Shown here: positions 40,230 through 49,929 of the stretch, one piece after another | Layout: the number at the start of each line of letters is the position of its first letter | Position numbering within the stretch: the first letter of the stretch is position 1 | Assembly (NCBI GenBank): GCA_029213045.1 | Contig: JARGPN010000016.1 | Coordinates: 124,001-188,000 of the forward strand | Direction of reading: 5' to 3' | Length of the DNA: 64,000 nt | Source: Alcanivoracaceae bacterium | GTDB lineage: Bacteria; Pseudomonadota; Gammaproteobacteria; Pseudomonadales; Alcanivoracaceae | The notes under the pieces: generated by a model | What the model was told of the DNA's origin: nothing | Seen by the model: only the letters and a program-made list of their open reading frames with translations | Database searches by the model: none | Made by a program: the position numbers and the translations under genes

Positions 40230-41153
40230 ATGAAAAACGAATCCCTTTTTAAAGACCCCAAAGCACAGATTAAATACTGGCCACTTTGGCTCGGCATCGC
40301 CTTTCTATGGCTGGTTGGGCATATTCCGTGGCGCATGCTGCTTTGGCTAGGTCGTATCGTCGGCCACATCGCTTGGCAGCTCGTTGTATCGCGGCGCGAA
40401 GCGGCGCGCACGAATATTCGCCTGTGTTTTCCCGAGCTGCCTGCGGAACAACAAGAAGCCCTTGCCAAAGCAGCGGTGATCAGTACCGGCGAAGCATTGC
40501 TAGAGATGTCGGGCGCTTACTTTAATCGGCAAATCGATCTGAGCAAACGCCGCGAGTTTATTGGTCGAGAGCATGTTGAGCAGGCTGTCGCCGACGGGCG
40601 CGGCGTACTGTTGCTGGGTATGCACTTCAACACGCTCGACGTTGCCAGCCGGATGCTCGGCGAAGCGATGACGTTCAGCACCGTATATAGGCCGAACGAC
40701 AACCCCGTACTTGATTGGATGATTCGTGAAGGGCGCGGCACGTATATCAATCACTCTATTGAGCGCTCGAACATTCGTAAAGTGGTGCGCTTATTAAAAA
40801 AATCGAATGAAGTGATTTGGTACGCGCCGGATCAAGACTACGGCACCTCGAACGCCGTCTATGCACCGTTCTTCGGTGTTCCTGCCGCCACGATTACCGC
40901 CACAGCACGCATCGCACGCATGAGTGGTGCGGCAGTCATTCCTGTTGCGCATTATCGGATGCCCAAAGGGCGTTACATTATTGAGTTTGGCGAGCCGCTG
41001 GAAGATTTTCCATCCGGCGATGATGTTGCCGATGCCACGCGCGTTAACAGTGTTATCGAAGGGTACGTACGCCGCATGCCGGAACAGTATTTGTGGGTAC
41101 ATCGGCGTTTTAAGCATCAGCCGAATGGCGAAAAGCTCTATCAGCAGAAATAA
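40230..41153 (+). CDS. Lipid A acyltransferase (LpxL/HtrB family)
   Basis: A 307-residue membrane-anchored late acyltransferase that adds a secondary acyl chain to lipid A. One N-terminal hydrophobic segment ([19 protein letters not shown]) anchors it to the inner membrane. The catalytic H-x4-D is in GMHFNTLDV, and the APDQDYG and [10 protein letters not shown] segments are typical of the family. Which secondary position it fills (LpxL, LpxM or LpxP type) cannot be told. It is divergent from hldE. Confidence 0.92.
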   Translation: MKNESLFKDPKAQIKYWPLWLGIAFLWLVGHIPWRMLLWLGRIVGHIAWQLVVSRREAARTNIRLCFPELPAEQQEALAKAAVISTGEALLEMSGAYFNRQIDLSKRREFIGREHVEQAVADGRGVLLLGMHFNTLDVASRMLGEAMTFSTVYRPNDNPVLDWMIREGRGTYINHSIERSNIRKVVRLLKKSNEVIWYAPDQDYGTSNAVYAPFFGVPAATITATARIARMSGAAVIPVAHYRMPKGRYIIEFGEPLEDFPSGDDVADATRVNSVIEGYVRRMPEQYLWVHRRFKHQPNGEKLYQQK

Positions 41154-41180
41154 TCTTTTCGCTTATTCCTTGGCGGTTGC

Positions 41181-42323
41181 TCAACTGCGCTGATTTTTTT
41201 CGCGCGCCACACCTTCAATAATATCCACCGCCACCTTCGGGCGCTGATACAGGTCAACGCGATCGGCATACTCCCAACCGTTCTTCGAAAGACGCTCACG
41301 CAACGCAGTATCTTCAGCGATGCGCTTTACTGCGGTATCAAATAACACCTGATCAAAGGGCACGTCATCGACCACAATGCCCGCATCCGCGCGTTCAACG
41401 TGATAACTAAACCCAGCGCTACGGCTAACAATAACCGGCAACCCAGACACTAAGCCTTCCAAAATGGCGTTGCCTGCCGCTTCAGTAACCGCAGAATGAA
41501 TTAGCACATTGGCCGCACTCAGAATGTCTGGCACATCACTGCGCCCACCCAGAAAATGAACCTGACTTTCGATGCCAAGCGAAGCGGCCAGCTTTTTGAA
41601 GCGCGGCACCTTACCTTCACCCACCACCCACAGCTGCGCGTTCACTTTTATTGATTCCGGCAGGGCGGCAATGGCGCGAATTGCGCGATCAACACCTTTG
41701 CGTTGAAAATCCGAGCCAACCATGACGAAGACTAACTCAGACGCCTCAGTGCCAAGCTCAGCACGAATAGACGCGCCAACGTTTTTGTCGTGGGCGTCAC
41801 GAATCCGTGTTTTATCAATACCAGGAGGTAAAGCGCTAAAGCGCTCATCAGGCGTTTGATATTCACGTTGGAAAATCTGACGTTCCTGTTCCGACACGTA
41901 CATTACCTGCGTCGTAGAGCCGGGAGAAAAAATGGCAGCTTCGAATGAAGAAAGAACACGATAGCGAGACGTCAGCCGATACCAACCAGCATGTTTTTGT
42001 GCGACTTCGTTTTTAAAGCACACGTCACCGTTGTAGTACACATCAAGATCCGGCATGCGTTTAAATCCAACGAACACGTCATCCGGATGCTGCGCGCGTA
42101 TCGCCATCACTTTCGCGTGGAACTCTTCTATGCGGCCATGATTGGATAAAGACCGCAAAGGCACTTCAACGATATTCGCGCCTGCTAGCTTTTCACCTTG
42201 CCACTTATAGCAATACAAGGTCAGCTCATGGCCTCTGCGCAGCGCTTCCTTGCAAATATTCAGAAAGCTCTTTTCCAACCCACCGAAGGGATAATATTTT
42301 AATGTCGCGAATGACAACCGCAT
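41181..42323 (-). CDS. waaG: LPS core glucosyltransferase WaaG
   Basis: A 380-residue GT4 glycosyltransferase. The N-terminus (ATLKYYPFGGLEKSFLNIC), the YNGDVCFKNEVAQK region and the C-terminal E-x7-E-type segment ILEGLVSGLPVI closely follow WaaG, which adds the first hexose (glucose in enterobacteria) to heptose II of the core. Donor here is inferred only. GT4 donor-site residues lie in VGSDFQRKGVDRAIRA. It stands downstream of the GT90 gene (51 bases) in a minus-strand core run waaF-waaC-GT90-waaG. Confidence 0.92.
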   Translation of the reverse strand: MRLSFATLKYYPFGGLEKSFLNICKEALRRGHELTLYCYKWQGEKLAGANIVEVPLRSLSNHGRIEEFHAKVMAIRAQHPDDVFVGFKRMPDLDVYYNGDVCFKNEVAQKHAGWYRLTSRYRVLSSFEAAIFSPGSTTQVMYVSEQERQIFQREYQTPDERFSALPPGIDKTRIRDAHDKNVGASIRAELGTEASELVFVMVGSDFQRKGVDRAIRAIAALPESIKVNAQLWVVGEGKVPRFKKLAASLGIESQVHFLGGRSDVPDILSAANVLIHSAVTEAAGNAILEGLVSGLPVIVSRSAGFSYHVERADAGIVVDDVPFDQVLFDTAVKRIAEDTALRERLSKNGWEYADRVDLYQRPKVAVDIIEGVAREKNQRS

Positions 42324-42374
42324 TCATTACTCCTGTGCGCTAGGCAGCAACTCTCGGATATTACTGCCGAGCTT

Positions 42375-43337
42375 CTATAGCTGCCCAGATAATGCAAAAT
42401 ATTTCTCGACGACGCGGTACGCAATCAATGCTTCACGCTCCGCATCTTTAAACTGCTCAATATAATGATTAGCGTTGCGAATTATGCGCAGCGCATGATC
42501 TGTTTTTTCAGAATAGTATTTCACCTTCTCTTCTACGTCTGAAAAATCATCATTCACTTCGACGTAGTGCTCACCGGCCACCAATGTGCCTTCCATAAAC
42601 CACGTCTCTCGGGTCGGCTTAGGCATAAAGCAAATAGAGCCAGACGACATAATCCACTTTAGGTTAGTGGCGACGTCATTGCCCTCAATCGACAAAATGA
42701 ATTTGCACTTCAACTGATCGCGAATACTCATGAAGGGCTTCTTCCACAACCCGTCGCCTTGCGGATCATTAGTGCGACCCACGTCAAACTGAGGGTGGTG
42801 AAAATAATTTTCCAATAACAACATTCTATTACGATGCTTGGCTGCGCCGCGCCAGACTAGCTGGTCCTTCTTTTTCTCGAACGGTACTTTGTCGTGAAGG
42901 AAATTAAAGTGGCGAACCTTATTCAGCTTTAACAGCACTGAATTGGCGACATCACCCTGAATTGGCCGCGCCTTAACAAAGGTCGGCTCATCTGGCACAA
43001 ACCATTCATCACCGAAACGCTTATTGAATCTACATTCCTTTGGAAAATAGCGAACGTACTCGTACGTATCAAAAAAATAATTGCTCTGGCCACCGAATAT
43101 CGTGCGGGAGAAATCTCCGATGGACGTCCCACCCTCTCCGACCACAAATGTTTGCTCGCCGCGGCAGTAATAAGACACCCGCCGCTCCACATAGGCGCGC
43201 TCGTCCTGCGACATTGACGCCCAGCGACGCTCAAGCGGCGCTTTATCTTTCGGGCCGCCCATCAAGTACAAAAAAATACCGCGCATAAAATACAGAAAGC
43301 GCACGTTCTTTGATTGATGCTTAGGAAGAATCTTCAT
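42375..43337 (-). CDS. GT90/CAP10-type glycosyltransferase
   Basis: A 320-residue protein of the CAP10/LpsA group. Marker segments are QLVWRGAAKHRNR, KCKFILSIEGNDVATNLKW and FMEGTLVAGEHYVEV, the last third being the typical donor-binding region of this family. Members add a sugar (often glucose or xylose) to LPS core, capsule or protein; the acceptor here is inferred to be the core from its place between waaC and waaG. No membrane helix is evident beyond a weak N-terminal hydrophobic patch. Confidence 0.82.
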   Translation of the reverse strand: MKILPKHQSKNVRFLYFMRGIFLYLMGGPKDKAPLERRWASMSQDERAYVERRVSYYCRGEQTFVVGEGGTSIGDFSRTIFGGQSNYFFDTYEYVRYFPKECRFNKRFGDEWFVPDEPTFVKARPIQGDVANSVLLKLNKVRHFNFLHDKVPFEKKKDQLVWRGAAKHRNRMLLLENYFHHPQFDVGRTNDPQGDGLWKKPFMSIRDQLKCKFILSIEGNDVATNLKWIMSSGSICFMPKPTRETWFMEGTLVAGEHYVEVNDDFSDVEEKVKYYSEKTDHALRIIRNANHYIEQFKDAEREALIAYRVVEKYFALSGQL

Positions 43338-43402
43338 GTGTTGTTTCCAACCACCATTCGCACTAAATGCCTAGACATATTTATTGGGCGCGCTGTAAGA
43401 CG

Positions 43403-44425
43403 CTATTGAATCGCCGCAAACACCGCTCGCCATACTGCATCGGGAGGCAATGCGCTAAAGCAAGGCGGAAAAATACCGGCTCCCTCTTTACCTTGGTAGG
43501 TACACTTTTCCTGCATGCACGGCGCGCAAGAAAAGGTCGCGGAAAGATTCTGGCTGTTTGCGCTAAGCACGCCGGTCAAACCGGGATTAGTAGGCCCATA
43601 CAACACCACGCCAGGCAAATTCGCCGCCGCGGACAAATGCGCAAGACCCGTATCCACCGCAACGAAACCGTCCAGCGATAACATATACGACAACAACTCT
43701 GCCAACGTCATCTTCGGCAGTAGCTCCGCGTTCTCAACACCCTGAACAATAGCGTGCGCGCGCTCCTTCTCTTCGTCGTTGCTCCACGGTACAACAACGC
43801 GGCATCCCGCCGCAGACGATAACTTTGCGAGAGCATGCCAATATTCGGTGGGCCAGTGCTTCGTCGCCCACGTTGTGCCGTGAAAAAAGATAATGCTTTT
43901 TTTCTCTGAGGTATCTTTGCGCGCAGCGGACGGCAAACCAGAATCAATCTCCGTCGCGAGCACTTCATACCCTAACGCTTTGGCAAACAATTCTCGCAAG
44001 CGAACAATGGCATGCTGTCCTTTCGCCACAGCAATCGGACGTTGTAACACGCGCGCCGACAAAGGCTCCCTCGCGGAGTGTTTATCTAGGCCGACCTTTT
44101 CACCTTGCGCATGGCGCGTAATCAGCGCGCTTTTAATCAATCCTTGCGCATCGATGACCAAGTCATATTTTTCTGCTTTTAGGCGTTTTTTAAAATCATG
44201 CCATTCGCGATTTCGCCACGTTACAAACGGCGCTTTACGCCAACGACGAATGGCACAGGGCAACACATTGCGCACGGCGGGATGCATAGCGGCAATGTCA
44301 GCAAACGCTTCCTCAACTACCCAATCGAACTGAATGCCAGGGATCGCATTGCTTGCATCGGTCAATGCAGGAAAGGTGTGAACGATATCGCCTAACGACG
44401 AGGTCTTAATGAGAAGGACGCGCAC
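43403..44425 (-). CDS. waaC: LPS heptosyltransferase I
   Basis: WaaC transfers the first heptose from ADP-heptose to Kdo of the inner core. It is a GT9 enzyme of 340 residues with the N-terminal VLLIKTSSLGDIVHTFPAL, the central IIFFHGTTWATKHWP and the donor motif VAVDTGLAHLSAA that includes the family D-T-G-L-x-H. I take GTG 44425 as the start: it lies one base past the waaF stop and begins the family's N-terminus; the frame is open upstream inside waaF. It follows waaF in the same transcript. Confidence 0.95.
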   Translation of the reverse strand: MRVLLIKTSSLGDIVHTFPALTDASNAIPGIQFDWVVEEAFADIAAMHPAVRNVLPCAIRRWRKAPFVTWRNREWHDFKKRLKAEKYDLVIDAQGLIKSALITRHAQGEKVGLDKHSAREPLSARVLQRPIAVAKGQHAIVRLRELFAKALGYEVLATEIDSGLPSAARKDTSEKKSIIFFHGTTWATKHWPTEYWHALAKLSSAAGCRVVVPWSNDEEKERAHAIVQGVENAELLPKMTLAELLSYMLSLDGFVAVDTGLAHLSAAANLPGVVLYGPTNPGLTGVLSANSQNLSATFSCAPCMQEKCTYQGKEGAGIFPPCFSALPPDAVWRAVFAAIQ

Positions 44426-44426
44426 G

Positions 44427-45497
44427 CTAGTCTCGCCAATCGACGGGTTGCGGGGCATCTTGGAGTAGGCGCTGTACCGCCGCGAACACAATATCCGGAG
44501 ACAACTGCCGCAAACAATTTAAATGCTCAAGAGGGCACTCTCGTTTAAAGCAGGGGCTGCACTCTAACCCCAGTCGGACAACTTCCATTTGCTGCGCCAA
44601 TGGAGGAGTAAAATCCGGCGACGTAGAGCCGTACACTGCCACCAATGGGCGACCCAGCGCCGCGGCAATATGCATCAACCCTGAATCATTACTAATAACC
44701 ACATTGGCTTGCGCCATTAAATCAACGGCTTCTGCCAACGACGTTTGGCCAGCGAGAATTTTGACACGATTGCGGAATTTTTCTGGCACTTGCGCAACAA
44801 TTAATTCAGCCACCTCTCGGTCTTTGGCTGAACCAAAAATCCAAACCTGCCAACCTTCCTGCAACTGCTTTGTTGCTAACGCCGCGTAATGCTCATCTGG
44901 CCAACGTTTCGCTGGACCAAATTCCGCCCCCGGACATAGCGCCATCACCGGCAAACTTTGGCTGAGCCCCAAGTTCATCCGAGCGGCATCCGCATCACTG
45001 GGATTCACATTAAAGTGAGGATAGGTAATGTCTGAGAGAGAGGGCACAGGTGCATCTTTTGCTAACGCCAACGCCACGAAGCGCTGCACCATTAAGGGAT
45101 ACTTTTCTTTATCCAACACGCGCACGTCATTTAACAAGCCGTAACGCATTTCGCCACGCCAACCGGTGCGCACAGGAATGTTTGCCCAGAACGGCAGCAA
45201 CGCAGACTTTAAGGAATTGGGTAAAACGATGGCTTGGTCATATTCACCGACAAGCGCTTTGCCTTGTTGGCGACGCTCGCCTAAACGTAAATCGCCATGA
45301 CCAAATGGCAACGATAACGCCGCACGCACTTCCGGCATACGCTCGATAATCGGACGCGACCAATCCGGCGCAAGAACGTCAATTTCACAATCGGGGTGTT
45401 GCGCTTTTAACGCGGAGAAAAGTGTTTGCGCCATCACCATGTCGCCGACCCACGATGGGCCGACGACAAGGATTCGACGAGGCAGGCTTGCTGGCAT
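44427..45497 (-). CDS. waaF: LPS heptosyltransferase II
   Basis: WaaF adds the second heptose of the inner core. It is a GT9 enzyme of 356 residues: ILVVGPSWVGDMVMAQTL at the N-terminus, CPGAEFGPAKRWP at the domain junction and VISNDSGLMHIAAALGRPL as donor site. The late HLNCLRQLSPD is typical of WaaF. It lies 47 bases downstream of ilvE and directly before waaC, the order I remember from Pseudomonas. Confidence 0.96.
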   Translation of the reverse strand: MPASLPRRILVVGPSWVGDMVMAQTLFSALKAQHPDCEIDVLAPDWSRPIIERMPEVRAALSLPFGHGDLRLGERRQQGKALVGEYDQAIVLPNSLKSALLPFWANIPVRTGWRGEMRYGLLNDVRVLDKEKYPLMVQRFVALALAKDAPVPSLSDITYPHFNVNPSDADAARMNLGLSQSLPVMALCPGAEFGPAKRWPDEHYAALATKQLQEGWQVWIFGSAKDREVAELIVAQVPEKFRNRVKILAGQTSLAEAVDLMAQANVVISNDSGLMHIAAALGRPLVAVYGSTSPDFTPPLAQQMEVVRLGLECSPCFKRECPLEHLNCLRQLSPDIVFAAVQRLLQDAPQPVDWRD

Positions 45498-45544
45498 CAG
45501 GCGCGCTCTCTGTTCGTCGGCGGACTGATGTCCGGGAAGAAACT

Positions 45545-46471
45545 CTATTTCGCTACCGGCGTAAGCCAGTGGTTATAGTGTTCCAGTTTTCCCAGCACCA
45601 GATCGAAATACAACTTCTGTAATTTTTCAGTCACCGGGCCACGCTGGCCACTGCCAATTGCGCGTCCATCTAATTCACTGATCGGCGTAACCTCAGCAGC
45701 GGTACCCGTGAAAAAGGCTTCATCTGCGATATACACTTCGTCGCGAGTAATCCGCTTTTCAATGATTTTATAACCGCAGTCTTCGGCAAGCTGAATCAAT
45801 GTTTTACGGGTAATACCGTCTAAGCAAGACGTAAGTTCTGGCGTAAAGATAACACCGTCTTTTACCAAGAAAATATTCTCGCCGCTGCCTTCCGCCACGT
45901 ATCCTTCCGGATCAAGCAGAAGCGCTTCGTCAGCACCCGCACTCAATGCTTCATTCAAAGCGAGCATAGAGTTGATGTAATGTCCGTTCGCTTTCGCTTT
46001 GCACATGCTGATATTGACGTGATGACGTGTGTAGCTGCTGGTGCGTACTTTAATCCCTTTTTCCAACGCTTCTGCGCCCAAGTATGCACCCCATTCCCAC
46101 GCAGCCACCATTACGTGTACTTTTAAATTCGCTGCACGCAAACCCATGCCTTCACTTCCGTAGAAGACCATCGGGCGAATATAGGCGGACGGTAACTTGT
46201 TTTCCGCAACAGCGGCTTTTTGCGCTGCATCAATCTGATCTTTGCTGAACGGCATTTTCATATTCATGATATGCGCAGAATTAAACAAACGATCAGTGTG
46301 TTCGCGCAAACGAAAAATCGCAGGTCCTTGTTGGGTGGCATACGCACGCACACCTTCAAAAACGCCCATGCCGTAATGCAGGGTATGCGTCAGCACATGT
46401 ACCTTAGCGTCGCGCCACGGCACCATTTCACCATCTAACCAAATAACACCATCACGATCGGCCATGGACAT
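45545..46471 (-). CDS. ilvE: Branched-chain amino acid aminotransferase
   Basis: IlvE carries out the last step of valine, leucine and isoleucine synthesis. It is a 308-residue class IV PLP enzyme; the N-terminus ADRDGVIWLDGEMVPWRDA, THTLHYGMGVFEG and the ISMCKAKANGHYINSM segment with the PLP lysine are typical. The start is ATG 46471, with GGAG nine bases upstream; the frame is open 24 codons further up without matching content. It lies between glnE and waaF on the same strand; its place here is likely historical rather than functional. Confidence 0.96.
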   Translation of the reverse strand: MSMADRDGVIWLDGEMVPWRDAKVHVLTHTLHYGMGVFEGVRAYATQQGPAIFRLREHTDRLFNSAHIMNMKMPFSKDQIDAAQKAAVAENKLPSAYIRPMVFYGSEGMGLRAANLKVHVMVAAWEWGAYLGAEALEKGIKVRTSSYTRHHVNISMCKAKANGHYINSMLALNEALSAGADEALLLDPEGYVAEGSGENIFLVKDGVIFTPELTSCLDGITRKTLIQLAEDCGYKIIEKRITRDEVYIADEAFFTGTAAEVTPISELDGRAIGSGQRGPVTEKLQKLYFDLVLGKLEHYNHWLTPVAK

Positions 46472-46593
46472 GGCAGGCAACTCCGAAATTTCAATTAACG
46501 TTGGCGGCACCGCAATCAGCAACCGCTTGAATGTATAACTCAATAAAACGTTGCTGGGACTCTAGTCGTGATGAAAAGAAGGCGCACAAAACG

Positions 46594-49464
46594 CTATTCG
46601 ACTAGAAACCAAGCATCCCAGATCGCCCTAACCCCTTCGCGCAATTCGCGCCAAGTCTCCGCTGGCACCACCACAGATTCTTTCCGTAATGCCACGCGGT
46701 GCGCTTCAGCACGAAATGCCAAATACGCCTTGGTCAGCAACGCAGCCTCATCGGCGGCCATTAGCGCCAATTCTGCCAACGTTTCCAGCAGGCGAACATT
46801 ATCCGTATAGCGGGTCAATTCGCTGTGTTGGGGGGCCCATCTGAGAGCCGCATATTGCACCACAAATTCGATATCAACGATACCACCGGCATCATTCTTC
46901 ACATCAAAAAGCGCCGGATCAGACTGCCCTTTGTGCCGAATCATCTTTTCGCGCATCTCACGCACTTCCGTTTTCAGCGTGGCGACGTCGCGCTCGGTGC
47001 ACATCATGCGTTGGCGGATCGCCTCAAAACGGGTAGTGGTGCGGTCGCATCCCGCGACGACCCGGGCGCGCACCAGTGCTTGATGCTCCCACGTCCACGC
47101 GGTGTCCCGCTGATACTTTTCATAGGCATTCAAGGAACTGACCAACAAGCCTGAAGCGCCAGACGGACGCAAGCGAACATCGACTTCGTAGAGCAGGCCA
47201 CTCATGGTGCGGGCGGTGAGGATATGAATAATGCGCTGGCCGAGACGTGCGAAGAATGTTTCGTTGGCAACGGAGCGTTCACCGTCAGTCATCCCGTCGG
47301 CAGAAGCATCATGTAAAAAGACGACATCTAAATCTGAGTTATAACTCAGTTCAATACCGCCAAGCTTGCCGTAGCCGAGAATCACGAAATCCGGATCGCA
47401 GGGCTGATCATCGTCGCGCACGGGGCGGCCGTGTTTGTCGACCAACTGCTTCCACGCTAGTCGCAATACCTCACCTAAAATGGATTCCGCCAACCACGTT
47501 AGATAGTCACTGATCTTCATCACCGACAACGAGCCCGTGACCTCAGAGGCCGCCACGCGCAACAGATGGGCCTGCTTAAACGTGCGCAGGGTTTCCATTT
47601 GCAGCTCAAGATCATCTTCCGGCACACGCAACATTTGTTGGCGTAATTCGTCGTCTAGCTCGGCTCGCTGTGGCGGTGCATAGAGACTGCCGACGTCCAA
47701 TAACTCATCGAGCAGCACGGGGTGGCGGGTTAATTGATCAGCAATCCACGGACTGGCCGCCGACAATTTTATTAACTGTTCTAGCGCTAACGGATTTTCA
47801 ACAAGCAGCGCGATATACGCAGAACGGCGCAATACTGCTTCTAAAAAACGCAGCACGCGCTCGCTGGTTTGCCCGCCCTGTTTTTGCGCAGCCAGTGCAT
47901 CAATCAATAACGGCATCAGCCGATCAAGACGTTCACGGCCGATGGCTTGCATGTGCCCAACCAAACGCCCTTCTCGCAATTGATTGAGCTGCTCAACGAC
48001 GGCGTCTGCATCTTCGATACCGCGCTCGCTCAAAACTGTCGCGGCGGCCTCTGCGTCGATGCGACCCAGCCACACTTCAAGCAACTCAACATCCACATCA
48101 CGACTTTCGCCTGGCGCGCGTTCAGGGTCCGCAACCACTTGATCAAAATGGTGGCGCACGCGCTTGCGGTGCATCGCCAATGCTTCATCAAAAGCGTCTC
48201 GGGATAAAAAACCCATACTCCATGCCAAGCGCAACCAGCCCGATTCGTCTGCAGGCAGTCGCTGTGTTTGCCGATCGGCCACGGCTTGCAAGCGGTGCTC
48301 AACATCGCGCAAAAACACGTAGCTTTGCGCTAATTCATCAACAACATGCTCGTCCAATAAACCTAGCGTCGCCAAGCGCGGCAATACGGTTAATAAATGC
48401 GGTTCGCGCAGCTCCGTGTCTTGGCCGCCGCGAATTAACTGGAAAACCTGAACGATAAATTCGGCTTCGCGAATGCCGCCGCGGCCTAACTTCACGTTGT
48501 CCTGAATGCCTTTGCGGTTCACTTCACGATCAATCAGCAGCTTCATTTCGCGTAGCGATTCGAACACGCCGTAATCAATATAACGACGATAAACAAAAGG
48601 CGTCAGGCGCTGCCAAAGTCGCTCGCCTGCATCTAGGTCGCCGGCGACAGGGCGCATCTTAATTAATGCATAACGCTCCCACTCGCGACCTTGCTCTTCG
48701 TAATAACTCTCCATGGCATCGAAGCCAATGGCGAGGGCGCCACTTTTTCCCCAAGGGCGCAAGCGCATGTCCACACGAAATACAAAGCCGTCTGCCGTGA
48801 CAGGATCAAGAGCCTTAATAAGCTGCTGACCTAAACGAAGGAAAAACTGGTGATTGGAAATTTCGCGGCCGCCGCGCGTTTCGCCCTCGGACTCGTAGGC
48901 AAAAATCAAATCGATATCGGAGGATAAATTAAGTTCGCGCGCGCCGAGCTTACCCATTGCCAGCACCACAAGCTTCACTGTGTTGCCATTCTCATCCGTG
49001 GGCGTGCCATCGCGTTCACAGGCAGCGTCAAATAGCCAATCGAGTGCTTCGCTGATTAACACATCCGCCAGCAAACTTAAGTCCGCCACCGTTGCAGAAA
49101 AGTCTGCACTGCCGGATAAATCACGCCAAATAATTCGACACTGATGCTGATGGCGAAACACGCGCAGCACGGATTGCAGCTCGGCTTCATCCGTACAAGC
49201 CGACACTTGCGCATGCAAAATATCGCGCAGCGCTTTTTCGGTAAGCGGACCTTCAAATGCGGCACTGGCCAACCATTGCGTTAATGCGGGACGTCGCGCC
49301 ATTTGTTCGGCGACATAATCGGAACCGGCCCACACTCGCGGCATTTCTTTTTCAAGCGCAGACGGCAACGTTTGCTCGCTTTCAACGAAGGCCTGCCAGT
49401 GATGCTCTACCAAGGCGACAAGATCAGACGGCAATTCAGAAAAATCAGGGGAAATATGGGTCAT
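46594..49464 (-). CDS. glnE: Glutamine synthetase adenylyltransferase/deadenylase
   Basis: GlnE adds and removes AMP on glutamine synthetase under control of PII. The 956-residue protein has two nucleotidyltransferase halves: the N-terminal deadenylase with LNLSSDIDLIFAY and the C-terminal adenylylase with ELSYNSDLDVVFLH, both holding the G/S-x-D-x-D metal motif. Length is full. The ATG lies six bases after the nfeD stop and has no clear ribosome site (only a T-run precedes it), so translation may depend on coupling to nfeD. Confidence 0.97.
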   Translation of the reverse strand: MTHISPDFSELPSDLVALVEHHWQAFVESEQTLPSALEKEMPRVWAGSDYVAEQMARRPALTQWLASAAFEGPLTEKALRDILHAQVSACTDEAELQSVLRVFRHQHQCRIIWRDLSGSADFSATVADLSLLADVLISEALDWLFDAACERDGTPTDENGNTVKLVVLAMGKLGARELNLSSDIDLIFAYESEGETRGGREISNHQFFLRLGQQLIKALDPVTADGFVFRVDMRLRPWGKSGALAIGFDAMESYYEEQGREWERYALIKMRPVAGDLDAGERLWQRLTPFVYRRYIDYGVFESLREMKLLIDREVNRKGIQDNVKLGRGGIREAEFIVQVFQLIRGGQDTELREPHLLTVLPRLATLGLLDEHVVDELAQSYVFLRDVEHRLQAVADRQTQRLPADESGWLRLAWSMGFLSRDAFDEALAMHRKRVRHHFDQVVADPERAPGESRDVDVELLEVWLGRIDAEAAATVLSERGIEDADAVVEQLNQLREGRLVGHMQAIGRERLDRLMPLLIDALAAQKQGGQTSERVLRFLEAVLRRSAYIALLVENPLALEQLIKLSAASPWIADQLTRHPVLLDELLDVGSLYAPPQRAELDDELRQQMLRVPEDDLELQMETLRTFKQAHLLRVAASEVTGSLSVMKISDYLTWLAESILGEVLRLAWKQLVDKHGRPVRDDDQPCDPDFVILGYGKLGGIELSYNSDLDVVFLHDASADGMTDGERSVANETFFARLGQRIIHILTARTMSGLLYEVDVRLRPSGASGLLVSSLNAYEKYQRDTAWTWEHQALVRARVVAGCDRTTTRFEAIRQRMMCTERDVATLKTEVREMREKMIRHKGQSDPALFDVKNDAGGIVDIEFVVQYAALRWAPQHSELTRYTDNVRLLETLAELALMAADEAALLTKAYLAFRAEAHRVALRKESVVVPAETWRELREGVRAIWDAWFLVE

Positions 49465-49470
49465 AAAAAA

Positions 49471-49929
49471 TCAGCTATCCGCTGCTTGAACAGTAAAAAC
49501 CATATCCTGCATGGAAATAATTTTTACTCGCGTACCCACCGGCAAGTCTGGGCCGTTCACCCGCCAGCGTGTGTCGTCGATATTAATAAAGCCAACACCA
49601 CCTTCGATGGCGGCTTTGAGTTGCACAGTGCGGCCGATATATTCACGGCCGCGGTGATTCAAGTCCGGCGCATCCGAAGCGGTGTCGTCGTTTACATATC
49701 GCCGCCACAATATAATCGCTGCGAACGAGCCGATGGCAAACAGCACCAGCTGCCACTGCCAGCTTGGATGGATGCCCACCCAAGGAAAAATCAGCACCAA
49801 CACTCCGACCACGATGGAAGAAAAACCCATCCACATTAAAAATGCGCCGCCGACAAAAATTTCCAGCACCAACAACACTAGGCCCAGCAAAATCCAGTGG
49901 TAGTAATCCAGCGCGTACAGAAACTCCAT
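49471..49929 (-). CDS. NfeD-family membrane protein, short form
   Basis: A 152-residue protein with three to four hydrophobic segments in the first 80 residues and a soluble C-terminal OB-fold (about 90-150), ending DMVFTVQAADS. This is the short NfeD form without protease domain. Such proteins pair with SPFH proteins in membrane microdomains. Its ATG overlaps the qmcA stop by one base (TAATG), so the two are coupled. Confidence 0.88.
   Translation of the reverse strand: MEFLYALDYYHWILLGLVLLVLEIFVGGAFLMWMGFSSIVVGVLVLIFPWVGIHPSWQWQLVLFAIGSFAAIILWRRYVNDDTASDAPDLNHRGREYIGRTVQLKAAIEGGVGFINIDDTRWRVNGPDLPVGTRVKIISMQDMVFTVQAADS

Noticed and set aside
33335-43337. The sugar-transferase block as a recently acquired island
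   Set aside because: No integrase, tRNA, insertion sequence or direct repeats flank it, and its order fits a core LPS locus; only the GT genes at 36.8-38.6 kb could be variable.
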